From: Balaenoptera acutorostrata
Lineage: Eukaryota > Chordata > Mammalia > Artiodactyla > Balaenopteridae
Reading direction: 5' to 3'
Assembly: GCF_949987535.1 (NCBI RefSeq)
Contig: NC_080064.1
Span: 42,985,937-43,049,936, forward strand
DNA length: 64,000 bases
The notes below the pieces were generated by a model. That model had not been told where the DNA came from. It was given only the letters and a program-made list of their open reading frames with translations, and did no database searches. Shown one piece after another: positions 35,818-47,137 of the stretch. Each line of letters opens with the position of its first letter. Positions within the stretch are counted from its first letter, which is position 1. Position numbers and translations under genes: made by a program.

Positions 35818-35862
35818 GAAAATCCTTAAAAATAAATAAATAAATAAAAAAAAAAAAAAAAA
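35496..35862 (+). mobile_element. Young CHR SINE with internal duplication
   Basis: Head with the diagnostic CTGCTAATGCAGG, B-box GGTTCGAGCCC and a body with a tandem CACCGCGATGAAG unit (35686-35730). The tail is (AAAT)n, then AAGAAAATCCTT, a second AAAT run and about 20 A. The TSD AAAAGACAACATGCTG lies at 35480-35495 and 35863-35878. Sister copy of the SINE at 28896. Confidence 0.95.
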
Positions 35863-36155
35863 AAAAGACAACATGCTGTATTATTCTATTTATATGAAAT
35901 TCTGGAAAAGGCAAAAACATAAGGATAGAGAATAGGGATGGAAAATAATCAGTGGTTGCCAGCAGTTAGTACTTGACTACTAAGAGGCTGTACCAGGAAA
36001 TGTTTTGGGGTGATGGAAGTTTTCTGTAACTTGGTTGTGGTGGTGATTAAATACTTCTTATATTTGTCAAAACTTACAGAACTGTACACACACACTCACA
36101 AGTGAATTTTAATATGTGTAAATTGAAAAAAAGTTTTTTAAAGAAAAAACCTTCT

Positions 36156-36506
36156 GGGCTTCCCTGGTGGTGCAGTGGTTAAGAATCCGCCTGGCAATGC
36201 AGGGGACATGGGTTCAATCTCTGGTCCAGGAAGATCCCACATGCCGCGGAGCAACTAAGCCCGTGCGCCACAACTACTGAGCCTGCGCTCTAGAGCCCGC
36301 AAGCCACAACTACTGAGCCTGTGTGCCACAACTACTGAAGCCTGCGTGCCTAGAACCCATGCTTCGCAACAAGAGAAGCCACCGCAATGAGAAACCCGCG
36401 CACCGCAACAAAGAGTAGCCCCCGCTCACCGCAACTAGAGAAAGCCCGCATGCAGCAATGAAGACCCAATGCAGCCAAAAATAAATAAATAAATTTTAAA
36501 AAAGGA
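36156..36506 (+). mobile_element. CHR SINE, long variant with internal tandem units
   Basis: Head and B-box-like GGTTCAATCTC, with a body containing three tandem CCACAACTACTGA units at 36269-36340. The tail is (AAAT)n, TTTT, then A-rich sequence. The TSD AAAGAAAARACCTT lies at about 36140-36153 and 36507-36520. Confidence 0.93.
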
Positions 36507-36582
36507 AAAGAAAAGACCTTTTTAAGCTGTATCTCTTAATATTGTTTCTCTGCTACTTCTCTATTCTCTTTTTTGGGACCCC
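36495..36582 (-). repeat. Right arm of a dispersed inverted repeat
   Basis: Starts in the SINE tail (TTTAAAAAAGGAAAAG) and runs through GTATCTCTTAATATTG to TTTTGGGACCCC. Pairs in inverted orientation with 34979-35070. Confidence 0.88.
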
Positions 36583-37689
36583 TATTAGTTTTATGCTATA
36601 TGCTCTTAATCTTTTCCAAGTCTCATAATTTATCATATTTTTCACTTTTTTATGAAATTGGGTGAATCTCTCAGTATTATCTTTCATTTCATTAATTCTT
36701 TGTATTTAAAGAAACATGTATTCCATCTTAAAAGTTTTTAATTTATAATTTCCAAGATTCCTCCTTGGTCCTTTTTTGAGTTGGTCATTCACCACGCCAG
36801 AGGATGGCTTGGTCTGGGAATTGTCTCACTGATATTCTCTGCTTCTTCTAGTTAATTCCTGCTTCCAGATCTCGGTGCCTAGCATGCTTGTGGTTTTAGC
36901 TCCTACTTATTTCTGTGTGTTGCTTTTCTTCTTTTGTCCATAGAAATATTTATCTTATATTTGAGTACAACTATATCTTTAAATTTTTTTTAAATATGTG
37001 TTTTATCTATCTTGCTTTTATCATTTAATACTATCTGATATCTCCTTATACCACTATGCCTGTGATCCTCAACTGAGGACAGTTCTGCCCCTCAGAATGC
37101 ATTTGGTAATGCCTGGAGATATCTTTGGCACAATGCACAGGACAGTCCTTCACAACAAATTATCTGGTCCAAAATATCTATGTTTTTTCATATATAAAAA
37201 TGAAAATTGTAGGTGTTTTTTCGTACTGTATCACTTTGATAAATAGCCTTATGTAATTTTTTGTACCATTAATTAATTTCCAAATGTAGATATTTCTGAA
37301 TCCAAAGAAAACTAAGATTTGAGAGGCACCGTCTAGAAAGTTGGAAATTACTTAGAAAACAACAGAAGTATGGGAACAACAAAGTCTTTATCATGTCATA
37401 CCCTTAGTGGAACTTATATGTTCACACATAAAGATCTTCTATTAGTTTTATACTTTTAAACCTCTTTTTCCCCAAATAATATACTCCTAAGTTGTCTTAA
37501 GGCCCTTCAAATTCTATACAGCCTTCTGTGAAAGCTTTCTACAGCTTGCTTTATGCTTAGGTAGCAGATTTCAGAATCTTAATGAATACTTGACCAACCT
37601 AACTATAAATATCTCATGCTTTCTTTATTCTTAATTCTTTTTAATACATACCAGTATTGAGATGTTTGGTGGCAGGGATACGATAATAG

Positions 37690-37840
37690 AAAAAAACAGA
37701 GGACTGCCTTTAATTTGCTGCATGACCTTACTTCACTTACTGCTTTCACCTGGGCCTCAGTTTTATCATCTGTAAAATGAAGGAGTTATACCATATAATT
37801 CCTGTAGGCTTTTCCAGTTATAAACCTGTGTGATATAGCA
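37690..37840 (+). mobile_element. MIR SINE
   Basis: Contains TTGCTGCATGACCTTACTTC, GGGCCTCAGTTTTATCATC and TGTAAAATGAAGGAGTTA, the MIR core layout. Diverged. Confidence 0.85.
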
Positions 37841-38298
37841 TTATTTACATTGCTTTTATTTAGTTTTTGGCTATGATCTTTTACTGTTCCTTAGAAAAAG
37901 TAGAGATAAAATGTTTAAAGATTTCTAAGATCTTTAAAAATTCCTCATATTTGTTCTTTACTACCCTCATCTACCTCCTTGTAGTGATTGATAATAAAAA
38001 TCTTAAAATGGAAATCCTCTTATGTTGAAGGACTGCAAAGAATGATACTGGAAAAGTAGCATAAAAATTCACAGCTGGACTGGAAAGGGAGACAACTAGA
38101 TAAGAAGAAAGGAGGTGACAGCTGTATAAAAACAAGCAAAACAGGTCTCAAATTTTGGTAGGGTCAAACAAAAGTGCCCTGGGCGCTAATGAGGATGAGG
38201 CCCCATGTAATTCTCAAACTCAGGGTCTTGAAATTTATTAGAATTGCAAAGGACCAGAATTCAGGTCTCCCAACCTCCTCGTTAATGTCTTAAACACT

Positions 38299-38392
38299 AC
38301 ATTATGTGTTATTAGTGCACATTATGTGTGTTTTTATGGGTGTTAATGCGTATTAACACACATTATGTGTTATTAACACTACATTATGTGTT
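38299..38392 (+). repeat. Four copies of ACATTATGTGT just upstream of exon 2
   Basis: Copies at 38299-38310, 38319-38330, 38360-38371 and 38381-38392. Two are followed by TATTA, and CACTAC or CACAC precedes others. The cluster ends about 80 bases before the exon 2 splice acceptor. Confidence 0.85.
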
Positions 38393-38457
38393 AAGCTATT
38401 ATGTCATTCAATTTTACATAGAGAATGAAGAAACATGCCTGAAATAATCTTTTATAA

Positions 38458-38577
<120 letters not shown>

Positions 38578-38905
38578 TAAGATTTATTAGAACATTTGAC
38601 TTTCTTTCTTTTAAAAATTCAGTGAAAGATTTTCTCAAGTGGTATTGAATTTAAATAACTATAATGATATTGATTCTGTAATTTGATTGGGGAGAGAAAA
38701 CTTTACATGTTTAGAGTAGCCTGAAAAGAGAAGTCCTAGTAGTATAATAGTCCGAGCAGTATAATAGCAATCTTCATGCGTTAAAATTTTAAGGAATAAC
38801 AAGATCTATTTTATTCTGTAGAAGACATGGGTTTGAATTATAATAGAAAGCTAGAAAATTTTTAAAATTTTGACTACTAATTTAGAGGTTAAAAACATTA
38901 CTGAG

Positions 38906-39399
38906 GAAGATGGTGGACGAGGAAGACGCCGCGCGCACCTCCTCCCAGGAACACGCCAAAGTTACAACTACTTGCAGAGCTACTGTCTCTGAGAACAACC
39001 TCAGGACCAGGAGAAAAGATTTCCCACCGCTAAAAGTATAAAGAAATCACCAGGAGACAGGTGGAGGGGAAAGCAAGCACTGACCTGAATCAAAATTCCT
39101 GGCCATCCTGTGGTTGGAAGCATGTGCCTTGTTTTGAAAGCTTGGTGCTCTGAGTTGAGGTATATATGAGTGATTGCTATATGAAAAAAAATCTCAAGTC
39201 TAAATTAATTTTTCAAGTTTAAAAACTTTCTGTCAAGAAATTGTTAAATTGGGAATGTATATACTCCAAAGAATTGGGTGTCAAAGAGGTGTTTGTCTAC
39301 CTTATTTATAGTACTAACATTATTCATGATAACTAAAACAAGAAAGCAACCCACGTATCTACTGATGGATGAATAAATAAGAAAAATGTGGATTTTATG
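38906..39399 (+). mobile_element. Extra 5-prime segment carried by the L1 (5-prime transduction or chimera)
   Basis: The first 170 bases (GAAGATGGTGGACGAGGAAG onwards) look like the head of another L1-type 5-prime UTR with its own AAGATGG site. They are followed by unique sequence and by a decayed L1 3-prime piece at about 39260-39395 (GATGGATGAATAAATAAG). The regular 5-prime UTR head then begins at about 39400. No TSD surrounds this part alone, so it appears to belong to the same insertion. Confidence 0.7.
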
Positions 39400-40027
39400 A
39401 GAAGATGGCGGAAGAGTAAGATGCGGAGATCACATTCCTTCCCACAGATACAGTAGAAATACACCTACACGTGGAACTGCTCCTACAGTACACCCACTGA
39501 ACGCTGGCAGAAAACGTCCGACCTCCAAAAAGTGTGGACGAAAGGCTCTTGGTGCTCCAGCCAGGCATCAGGGCCGTGCCTCTGAGGTGGGAGAGCCAAC
39601 TTCAGAACACTGGTCCACAAGAGACCTCCCAGCTCCACGTAATACCAAACGGCAAAAATCTCCCAGAGATCTCCATCTCAACATCAAGACCCAGCTTCAC
39701 TCGACGACCAGCAAGCTACAGTGCTGGACATCCTATGCCAAACAACTAGCTAGACAGGAACACAACCCCATCCATTGGCAGAGAGGCTGCCTAAAATCAT
39801 AATAAGGCCACAGACACCACAAAATACACCACCAGACGTGGACGTGCCCACCAGAAAGACAAGATCTAGCCTCATCCACCAGAACTCAGGCACTAGTTCC
39901 CTCCACCAGGAAGCCTACACAACCCACTGAACCAACCTTAGCCGCTGGGGACAGATACCAAAAACAACGGGAACTACGAACCTGCAGCCTGTGAAAAGGA
40001 GACCCCAAACACAGTAAGATAGGCAAA
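39400..40027 (+). promoter_or_regulatory. L1 lineage A 5-prime UTR
   Basis: Starts GAGAAGATGGCGGAAGAGTA. The AAGATGGCGG near the first bases is the type of site that YY1 uses to set the start of human L1 transcripts. It runs to the ORF1 start at 40028. It is shorter than the lineage B 5-prime UTR and not alignable with it by eye. Confidence 0.75.
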
Positions 40028-40921
40028 ATGAGACGACAGAAAAACACACAGCAGATGAAGGAGCAGGCTCAAAACACACTGGACTTAACAAATGAAGAGG
40101 AAATAGGTAGTCTACCTGAAAAAGAATTCAGAATAATGATAGTAAGGATGATCCAAAATCTTGGAAACAGAATAGACAAAATGCAAGAAACATTTAACAA
40201 GGATGTAGAAGAACTAAAGAGGAACCAAGCAATGATGAAAAACACAATAAATGAAATTTAAAATACTCTAGATGGGATCAATAGTAGAATAACTGAGGCA
40301 GAAGAAAGGATAAGTGACCTGGAAGATAAAATGGTGGAAATAACTACTACAGAGCAGGATAAAGAAAAAAGAATGAAAAGAACTGAGGACAGTCTCAGGG
40401 ACCTCTGGGACAACATTAAACGTGCCAACATTCGAATTATAGGGGTACCAGAAGAAGAAGAGAAAAAGAAAGGGACTGAGAAAATTTTTGAAGAGATTAT
40501 AGTTGAAAACTTCCCTAATATGGGAAAGGAAATAGTTAATCAAGTCCTGGAAGCACAGAGAGTCCCATACAGGATAAACCCAAGGAGGAACACGCCAAGA
40601 CACATATTAATCAAACTGTCAAAAATTAAATATAAGGAAAACATATTAAAGGCAGCAAGGGAAAAAAAACAAATAACACACAAGGGAATCCCCATAAGGT
40701 TAACATCTGATCTCTCAGCAGAAACTCTGCAAGCCAGAAGGGAGTGGCAGGATATACTTAAAGTCATGAAGGAGAAAAACCTACAACCAAGATTACTCTA
40801 CCCAGCAAGGATCTCATTCAGATTCGATGGAGAAATTAAAACCTTTACAGACAAACAAAAGCTGAGAGAGTTCAGCACCACCAAACCAGCTTTACAACAA
40901 ATGCTAAAGGAAATTCTCTAG
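40028..40921 (+). pseudogene. L1 ORF1 with a single nonsense codon
   Basis: ORF1 makes the RNA-binding chaperone of the L1 particle. The frame starts MRRQKNTQQMKEQ and spans 297 codons to the stop at 40919-40921, a normal length for a non-primate L1. Codon 78 (40259-40261) is TAA where the related minus-strand copy encodes Lys, so translation would stop after 77 residues. Downstream the same frame stays open. It shows a coiled-coil segment (codons about 25-105), the RRM-like part (RIIGVPEEEEKKKG) and the C-terminal domain ending QQMLKEIL. The start was chosen because it follows the 5-prime UTR and matches the minus-strand copy. Confidence 0.93.
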
Positions 40922-40979
40922 GCAAGAAACACAAGAGAAGGAAAACACCTACAATAACAAACCCAATACATTTAAGAAA

Positions 40980-43900
40980 ATGGGAATAGGAACATACATA
41001 TCGATAATTACCTTGAATGTAAATGGATTAAATGCTCCCACCAAAAGACACAGGCTGGCTGAATGGATACAAAAACAAGACCCATACATATGCTGTCTAC
41101 AAGAGACCCACTTCAGACCTAGGGACACATACAGACTGAAAGTGAGGGGATGGAAAAAGATATTCCATGCAAATGGAAATCAAAAGAAAGCTGGAGTAGC
41201 AATTCTCATATCAGACAAAATAGACTTTAAAATAAAGACTATTACAAGAGACAAAGAAGGACACTATATAATGATCAAGGGATCGATCCAAGAGGAAGGT
41301 ATAACAATTGTAAATATTTATGCACCCAACATAGGAGCACCTCAATACATAAGGCAAATACTAACAGCCATGAAAGGGGAAATTGACAGCAACACAATCA
41401 TAGTAGGGGACATTAACACCCCACTTTCACCAATGGACAGATCATCCAAAATGAAAATAAATAAGGAAACACAAGCTTTAAATGATACATTAAACAAGAT
41501 GGACTTAATTGATATTTATAGGACATTCCACCCAAAAACAAGAGAATACACATTTTTCTCAAGTGCTCATGGAACATTCTCCAGGATAGATCATATCTTG
41601 GGTCACAAATCAAGCCTTGGTAAATTTAAGAAAATTGAAATCGTATCAAGTATCTTTTCCGACCACAATGCTATGAGACTAGATATCAATTACAGGAAAA
41701 GATCTGTAAAAAATACAAACACATGGAGGCTACACAATACATTACTTAATAACGAAGTGATTACTGAAGAAATCAAAGGGGAAATCAAAAAATACCTAGA
41801 AACAAATGACAATGGAGACACGACGACCCAAAACCTATGGGACACAGCAAAAGCAGTGCTAAGAGGGAAGTTTATAGCAATACAAGCCTACCTCAAGAAA
41901 CAGGCAACATCTCGAATAAACAACCTAACCTTGCACCTAAAGCAATTAGAGAAAGAAGAACAAAAAAACCCCAAAGCCAGCAGAAGGAAAGAAATTATAA
42001 AGATCAGGTCAGAAATAAATGAAAAAGAAATGAAGGAAACAATAGCAAAAATCAATGAAACTAAAAGCTGGTTCTTTGAGAAGATAAACAAAATTGATAA
42101 ACCATTAGCCAGACTCATCAAGAGAAAAAGGGAGAAGACTCAGATCAATAGAATTAGAAATGAAAAAGGAGAAGTAACCACTGACACTGCAGAAATACAA
42201 AAGATCATGAGAGATTACTACAAGCAACTCTATGCCAATAAAATGGACAACCTGGAAGAAATGGACAGATTCTTAGAAATGCACAAACTGCCGAGACTGA
42301 ACCAGGAAGAAATAGAAAATATGAACAGACCAATCACAAGCACTGAAATTGAAACTGTGATTAAAAACCTTCCAACAAACAAAAGCCCAGGACCAGATGG
42401 CTTCACAGGCGAATTCTATCAAACATTTAGAGAAGAGCTAACACCTATCCTTCTCAAACTCTTCCAAAATATTGCAGAGGGAGGAACACTCCCCAACTCA
42501 TTCTACGAGGCCACCATCACCCTGATACCAAAACCAGACAAAGATGTCACAAAGAAAGAAAACTAGAGGCCAATATCACTGATGAACATAGATGCAAAAA
42601 TCCTCAACAAAATACTAGCAAACAGAATCCAACAGCACATTAAAAGGATCATACACCATGATCAAGTGGGGTTTATCCCAGGAATGCAAGGATTCTTCAA
42701 TATACGCAAATCAATCAATGTGATACACCATATTAACAAATTGAAGGAGAAAAACCATATGATCATCTCAATAGATGCAGAGAAAGCTTTTGACAAAATT
42801 CAACACCCATTTATGATAAAAGCCCTGCAGAAAGTAGGCATAGAGGGAACTTTCCTCAACATAATAAAGGCCATATATGACAAACCCACAGCCAACATTG
42901 TCCTCAATGGTGAAAAACTGAAACCATTTCCACTAAGATCAGGAACAAGACAAGGTTGCCCACTCTCACCACTATTATTCAACATAGTTCTGGAAGTCCT
43001 AGCCACAGCAATCAGAGAAGACAAAGAAATAAAAGGAATCCAAATCGGAAAAGAAGAAGTAAAGCTGTCACTATTTGCAGATGACATGATACTATACATA
43101 GAGAATCCTAAAGATGCTACCAGAAAACTCCTAGAGCTAATCAATGAATTTGGTAAAGTAGCAGGATACAAAATTAATGCACAGAAATCTCTTGCATTTC
43201 TATACACTAATGACGAAAAATCTGAAAGTGAAATTAAGAAAACACTCCCATTTACCATTGCAACAAAAAGAATAAAATATCTAGGAATAAACCTACCTAA
43301 GGAGACAAAAGACCTGTATGCAGAAAATTATAAGACACTGATGAAAGAAATTAAAGATGATACAAATAGATGGAGAGATATACCATGTTCCTGGATTGGA
43401 AGAATCAACATTGTGAAAATGTCTCTACTACCCAAAGCAATCTACAGATTCAATGCAATCCCTATCAAACTACCACTGGCATTTTTCACAGAACTAGAAC
43501 AAAAAATTTCACAATTTGTATGGAAACACAAAAGACCCCGAATAGCCAAAGCAATCTTGAGAACGAAAAATGGAGCTGGGGGAATCAGGCTCCCTGACTT
43601 CAGACTATATTACAAAGCTTCAGTAATCAAGACAGTTTGGTATTGGCACAAAAACAGAAATATAGATCAATGGAACAGGATAGAAAGCCCAGAGATAAAC
43701 CCACACACATATGGTCAACTTATCTTTGATAAAGGAGGCAAGCATATACAGTGGAGAAAAGACAGCCTCTTCAATAAGTGGTGCTGGGAAAATTGGACAG
43801 GAACATGTAAAAGTATGAAATTAGAACACTCCCTGACACCATGCACAAAAATAAACTCAAAATGGATTAAAGACCTAAGTGTAAGGGCAGACACTATCAA

Positions 43901-44798
43901 ACTCTTAGAGGAAAACATAGGCAGAACACTCTATGACATACATCACAGCAAGATTCTTTTTGACCCAGCTCCCAGAGAAATGGAAATAAGAACACAAATA
44001 AACAAATGGGACCTAATGAAACTGAAAAGCTTTTGCACAGCAAAGGAAACCATAAACAAGACCAAAAGACAACCCTCAGAATGGGAGAAAATATTTGCAA
44101 ATGAAGCAACTGACAAAGGATTAATCTCCAAGATTTACAAGCAGCTCATGCAGCTCAATAACAAAAAAACGAACAACCCAATCCAAAAATGGGCAGAAGA
44201 TCTAAATAGACATTTCTCCAAAGAAGATATACAGATGGCCTACAGACACATGAAAGAATGCTCAACATCATTAATCATTAGAGAAATGCAAATCAAAACT
44301 ACAATGAGATATCATCTCACACCGGTCAGAATGGCCATCATCAAAAAATCTAGAAACAATAAATGCTGGAGAGGGTGTGGAGGAAAGGGAACACTCTTGC
44401 ACTGTTGGTGGGAATGTAAATTGATACAGCCACTATGGAGAACAGTATGGAGGTTCCTTAAAAAACTACAAATAGAACTACCATACGACCCAGCAATCCC
44501 ACTACTGGGCATATACCCTGAGAAAACCATAGGTCAAAAAGAGTCATGTACCAAAATGTTCATTGCAGCTCTATTTACAATAGCCAGGACATGGAAGCAA
44601 CCTAAATGTCCATCGACAGATGAATGGATAAAGAAGATGTGGCACATATATACAATGGAATATTACTCAGCCATAAAAAGAAATGAAATGGAGGTATTTG
44701 TAATGAGGTGGATGGAGTTAGAGTCTGTCATACAGAGTGAAGTAAGTCAGAAAGAGAAAAACAAATACAGTATGCTAACACATATATATGGAATCTAA
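40980..44798 (+). pseudogene. L1 ORF2 (endonuclease-reverse transcriptase) with a single nonsense codon
   Basis: The frame spans 1272 codons, full L1 length. The endonuclease domain (about 1-240) retains the catalytic Glu in CCLQETHF (E42), RIDHILGHK and SDHNAM near 230. The RT domain has FADD at codons 699-702 (43074-43085). The C-terminal motif C-X3-C-X7-H-X4-C is complete (C1129, C1133, H1141, C1146). Codon 529 (42564-42566) is TAG where other L1s have Tyr (the NYRPISL motif), and this is the only stop. The endonuclease would still be made as an N-terminal fragment, but the RT would not. The start follows ORF1 by 58 bases, the usual L1 layout. Confidence 0.95.
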
Positions 44799-45181
44799 GG
44801 GAAAAAAAAAAAAAAAAGGCCATGAAGAACCTAGTGGCAAGACGGGAATAAAGACACAGACCTACTAGAGAATGGACTTGAGGATATGGGGAGGGGGTGG
44901 GGTGAGATGTGACAGGGTAAGAGAGTGTCATGGACATATATACACTACCAAATGTAAAATAGATAGCTAGTGGGAAGCAGCCGCATAGCACACGGAGATC
45001 AGCTCGGTGCTTTGTGACCACCTAGAGGGGTGGGATGGGGAGGGTGGGAGGGAGGGAGATGCAGGAGGGAAGAGAAATGGGAACATATTGTATATGTATA
45101 ACAGATTCACTTTGTTATAAAGCAGATGCTAACACACTATTGTAAGGCAATTATACTTCAATAAAGATGTTTGAAAAAAAA
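44799..45181 (+). mobile_element. L1 lineage A 3-prime UTR and poly(A) tail
   Basis: Contains a G-rich stretch (GGGGTGGGATGGGGAGGGTG at 45027), the usual L1 3-prime feature, then AATAAAG shortly before the A-tail at about 45174. Source-type sequence for the short insertion at 11237. Confidence 0.9.
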
Positions 45182-45884
45182 AAAAAACATTACTGAGAGA
45201 AAAAGACTCTCTTTCTTTAGGAGATATTTAAGAAGAGAGCTGACAGAATCTCTGGTATGGTCTAAATGTAGTCTTTTGCCGGAGATGGAAAAAAGATACT
45301 TGATACCTCAATTCCTTTCAACCCTAAAATTTGGTGTTTTTTATTATTTAATTGGTTCAGTATTTGCTTTGGCTCATGTTAAAAAATTTAAATTGTAATA
45401 CGATCTTCCCACACACTCTTCCAGTATTCCCTATTTCAGCAAATGAATACATACTATCTATCCACTTGCACAAGTCAGAAAACCAGAAATTATTCACTAA
45501 TTCATTCTTTCACGGACTTGCAGTGCCACTGGGAGGAGACAGATAATTAACAAATAAAGTGGTCAGGGAATGTCTCTTCAAGTGGGTAGTATTTAATCTG
45601 AGACTTAGGTTAAAAAAAGAAGCCAGACATGTGACGACCCTGTGGAAGAGCTTTTTTCTAAGCTAATGGCATAGCAAGTACAGAAACTCCAAGTAGGAAT
45701 GATCTTGGTATTGTTCAGTAAACAGAAAGAAAGTCAGTGTGAGTAGACTGAAGTGAGAGGGAAATAATGATGAGATTAAAGAGGGAGATAAGGGTCAAAT
45801 CACACAGGAATTTGCAGGCTAAAACATGGAGTTTAGATTTTACTATTTCCGCCATCAGAAGGTTTTAAGCAAGGGAATGACATT

Positions 45885-46015
45885 ATCATCATAATAATAG
45901 CTAAAATCAAGTGTTTACTGCACACTGTTCTAAGTGCTTTATATGTAGCTATCTCATTTAGACCTCATAACTGCCCCATGAAGTTGCAGTAATATTATCC
46001 CCATTTTAAAGACTA
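45885..46015 (+). mobile_element. MIR-type SINE piece
   Basis: Contains CTGTTCTAAGTGCTTTATATG, CATTTAGACCTCATAACTGC and TTATCCCCATTTTAAAGAC, typical MIR phrases. Confidence 0.75.
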
Positions 46016-46019
46016 CAAT

Positions 46020-46640
46020 ACCACCTATAGATGATTTACATTTTAATAACACTTAAAAATTTGAGATATAGATTTTAAATATATGATGTTGAATTTCAAC
46101 AAATATATTCCCATGTAATCACAACCCCAGTCAAGATACAGAAATTTTCCATCATCCTGTAAGGATCCCTCATCCTGCTTTCCAGGAATTTCTCCCCACC
46201 TCCTACCCAGAGGCAGTCATTATTCTGATTTTTATCACCATAGATTAATTTCACCTATTCTTGAACTTCATATAAATGGACTTTTTATGTCTGCTTTTTT
46301 CACTTAATATAATATTTTTGAGATTCATTTATGCTGTTGCATTTATCTGTTCATTCTTTTGCTTAATGAGCAGTATTACATTGTATAAATTTACCTCAGT
46401 TTGTTTATCCATTTTTCTGTTAATGGACATTTAGGTCATTTCCAACTTTTAGCCCTTAGGAAATAAGGCTGCTGTGAACATTCTAATCTTCTTGTACATG
46501 TGCTTTCACTGCCCTTGGGTAAGAGTGGAATTGGTGGATAGTATGATTAGCTTTATAAGAAACTGCTAAACAGTTTTCCAAGATGGATGTACATTCCCAT
46601 CAGCAATGTACGAGAGTTCTGATTCATATTTTTAAAAGAT
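46020..46640 (-). mobile_element. Ancient L1 3-prime end, minus strand
   Basis: Minus-strand L1 3-prime UTR and the end of ORF2 (CACAACCCCAGTCAAGATAC, TCATTTATGCTGTTGCAT, TACATTCCCATCAGCAATG). Decayed. Confidence 0.75.
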
Positions 46641-47137
46641 TTTTCTTATGTCTCTATAAATCCTGTATGTTAATGGAGCAAGAGTAAAAGCAGAGAGGCA
46701 AGTTAGGAGGCTACTGCACAGTCCATGTTAAGGATGATTGTGTCTTAGACTAATATGGAAGTAGAGGAGATGAAGAGAAGGGGCTGGACTTGGGGTAGTT
46801 TTGCAGGTAAAGTTAGCAGGTCTTATTGATAGATTGGATGAGGTAAGGAAAGATAAGTGAAATGGCAGAGTTAATGCTAATACCTACATTTTTATCATGA
46901 GCAACTGAGTAGTTAATCATGCCATTTACTGAGATGAGGAGGTGATTGGGGGGGAAACAAGTTGAGGGAGTGGTGGTAAACTAGGAGTTGTATTTTGGAT
47001 GTAAGTTTGAAAGCCTATGAGACATCCAAGTTAAAATGTTAGACAGTCAGATATACATGTGTGAACTTCAGGGGAGAAATCAGGGCTGAAGATTTAGGTT
47101 ATAAGTGTATAGAAGGTATATAAAATCATACAACTGG

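Larger units (their letters stand above)
34350..36135 (+). mobile_element. Ancient L1 3-prime half, plus strand
   Basis: ORF2 C-terminal text and a long 3-prime UTR (TTGACAAGGGTGCAACAGC, CTCAACATAATTATTCACTA, GTGGTTGCCAGCAGTTAG). It is interrupted by a CHR SINE at 35496-35862 and by an approximately 90-base insertion at 34979-35070 that is an inverted copy of sequence at 36495-36582. Confidence 0.8.
38906..45181 (+). mobile_element. Almost intact L1, lineage A, with extra 5-prime sequence
   Basis: The perfect 15-base TSD AAAAACATTACTGAG (38891-38905 and 45182-45196) bounds a 6.28 kb insertion. It holds about 0.5 kb of extra 5-prime sequence, a 5-prime UTR from about 39400, ORF1 (40028-40921), a 58-base spacer, ORF2 (40980-44798) and a 3-prime UTR with AATAAAG and a poly(A) tail. 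Each ORF has one nonsense codon. It is the youngest-looking L1 in the window and lies in the intron between exons 2 and 3, in the sense orientation. Confidence 0.95.
45505..47137 (+). repeat. Ancient unclassified interspersed repeat, split
   Basis: Phrases such as AGTTTAGATTTTACTATTTC, AGGTTTTAAGCAAGGGAATG, AAGTTAGGAGGCTACTGCAC and AAGCCTATGAGACATCCAAG follow the order of a common mammal-wide repeat that I recognise but cannot name. A MIR-like piece (45885-46015), an ancient L1 (46020-46640) and the L1 at 47138 interrupt it. It continues at 52457. Confidence 0.55.

Noticed and set aside
35453..35920. ORFs of 93-155 codons with proteins such as NLPANAGDTGSSPGLGRS
   Set aside because: The same peptide appears at every CHR SINE (1765, 26760, 28944 and 35516). 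It is a translation of the SINE, not a gene.
38299..38392. CRISPR-like short repeats
   Set aside because: Repeats are only 11-12 bases, spacing is irregular and the host is a mammal.
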